From the NCBI GenBank assembly GCA_022791815.1, contig JAAVZU010000027.1:1-64000 (forward strand): a DNA stretch of 64,000 nt, given 5' to 3'. Below the pieces are notes generated by a model. It was not told where the DNA came from and searched no databases. It worked only from the letters and a program-made list of their open reading frames with translations. Made by a program: the position numbers and the translations under genes. Of the stretch, positions 63,606 to 64,000 are shown piece by piece; the stretch's first letter is position 1, and every line of letters begins with the position of its first letter. The DNA is from Lachnospiraceae bacterium (lineage in GTDB: Bacteria > Bacillota > Clostridia > Lachnospirales > Lachnospiraceae).

Positions 63606-64000
63606 TCACTGACTTTCATGAATTTCTTTTCTGGTAACCACAACCGTATGATGAATTTGTTTCCATTCTGGTGTATAAAATAATGCAACAAAAGAAATAG
63701 GTATATAAGTAAACATAAATATTGGAAATAAGAACAAATAAAATATTGATTTGTACCATTTACAGTGTACCCTTTTCCTTTCAGATAACAAGGTAACTCC
63801 ACCAAGTAACAAAAACGTTAAATAGGAAGACAGCAATGTCCCTCCAATTGATTTCAAACACAATATAATAGCTAATTTCAAATGAAATACCCCAAAACAC
63901 ATAGAAATTACACTAATAATCAAGGTCAGGATACTAAGCCCTATTCCAGGAACTAATGTAATAAACATATCATAACAAGAAAAATCTTTCTTTTTAATGC
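63606..64000 (-). CDS. C-terminal part of a membrane GT2 glycosyltransferase (partial)
   Basis: The open frame runs in from the right edge (about 131 residues visible). It shows four hydrophobic segments and ends PISFVALFYTPEWKQIHHTVVVTRKEIHESQ with the last stretch split by context. The PISFVALF..W..I.HTV pattern is typical of the C-terminus of processive GT2 enzymes of the cellulose/hyaluronan/poly-GlcNAc synthase type. The catalytic domain lies outside the window, so the product is unknown. Confidence 0.65.
   Translation of the reverse strand, partial: IKKKDFSCYDMFITLVPGIGLSILTLIISVISMCFGVFHLKLAIILCLKSIGGTLLSSYLTFLLLGGVTLLSERKRVHCKWYKSIFYLFLFPIFMFTYIPISFVALFYTPEWKQIHHTVVVTRKEIHESQ

Noticed and set aside
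1..64000. CRISPR arrays, rRNA and tRNA genes
   Set aside because: No regularly spaced direct repeats, cas-like genes, cloverleaf sequences or rRNA motifs were recognised by eye; a tRNA scan would be decisive.

Overview
The window is low-GC DNA from a Gram-positive anaerobe, most likely a Lachnospiraceae-type clostridium. The basis is a Firmicute-style dcw cluster, Feo iron uptake with a DtxR-family regulator, an FMN riboswitch on a ribD-ribE-ribBA-ribH operon, several large serine recombinases and a clostridial S8 protease. Almost every gene lies on the minus strand, so operons read right to left.

Layout. 1-7.1 kb: dcw cluster (mraZ, rsmH, ftsL, two class B PBPs, mraY) behind four 10-bp MraZ boxes. 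7.4-15.4 kb: two sulfur uptake systems, CysTWA-Sbp for sulfate and an SsuABC-like ABC importer, with a LacI-family regulator between them whose likely operator occurs in front of itself and of sbp. 16-24.9 kb: mixed genes (YchF, ECF sigma and probable anti-sigma, SCP2 protein, AraC regulator and cupin, two unknown proteins, a glycosyltransferase, an orphan PqqD-like protein, a CheY-like receiver). 25-26.4 kb: hisC and a small zinc-ribbon protein. 26.6-31.8 kb: three tandem full-length serine recombinases. 32-41.1 kb: a chemosensory operon (histidine kinase, receiver/HD-GYP-like protein, CheR, CheB, CheY, CheA, CheW, MCP). 41.8-51.6 kb: an S8 (subtilisin-like) protease gene split in two by an inserted element. 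51.8-56.8 kb: HAD hydrolase, Feo operon and its DtxR-family regulator. 57-64 kb: SbcC/SbcD-like pair, a dead MCP fragment, rsfS, yqeK, nadD, yhbY and the end of a glycosyltransferase.

The main discovery is the split protease. The piece at 51567-51232 ends exactly at V-D-T-G, the catalytic-Asp motif. The piece at 43177-41834 starts exactly at I-D-F-T-N-P and carries the His and Ser motifs. Both meet the intervening DNA at a GGGG run in the same codon phase. Removing 8,060 bp (43181-51240) would rebuild an open frame of about 557 residues with the whole catalytic triad. The intervening DNA holds three shortened serine recombinases, the whole riboflavin operon with its FMN riboswitch, a hypoxanthine-DNA-glycosylase-like gene and a 208-bp palindromic repeat. 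It therefore looks like a serine-recombinase element carrying vitamin B2 synthesis, inserted in a protease gene in a way that would be precisely reversible. Whether it ever excises cannot be told from one sequence.

The window also holds several dispersed intergenic repeat families (two MITE-like copies at 26.1 and 56.1 kb, a GTAACAGTTCAG-ended family, and others), a triple DtxR-type operator, and a degenerate HD-GYP protein. No CRISPR array, rRNA or tRNA gene was recognised.
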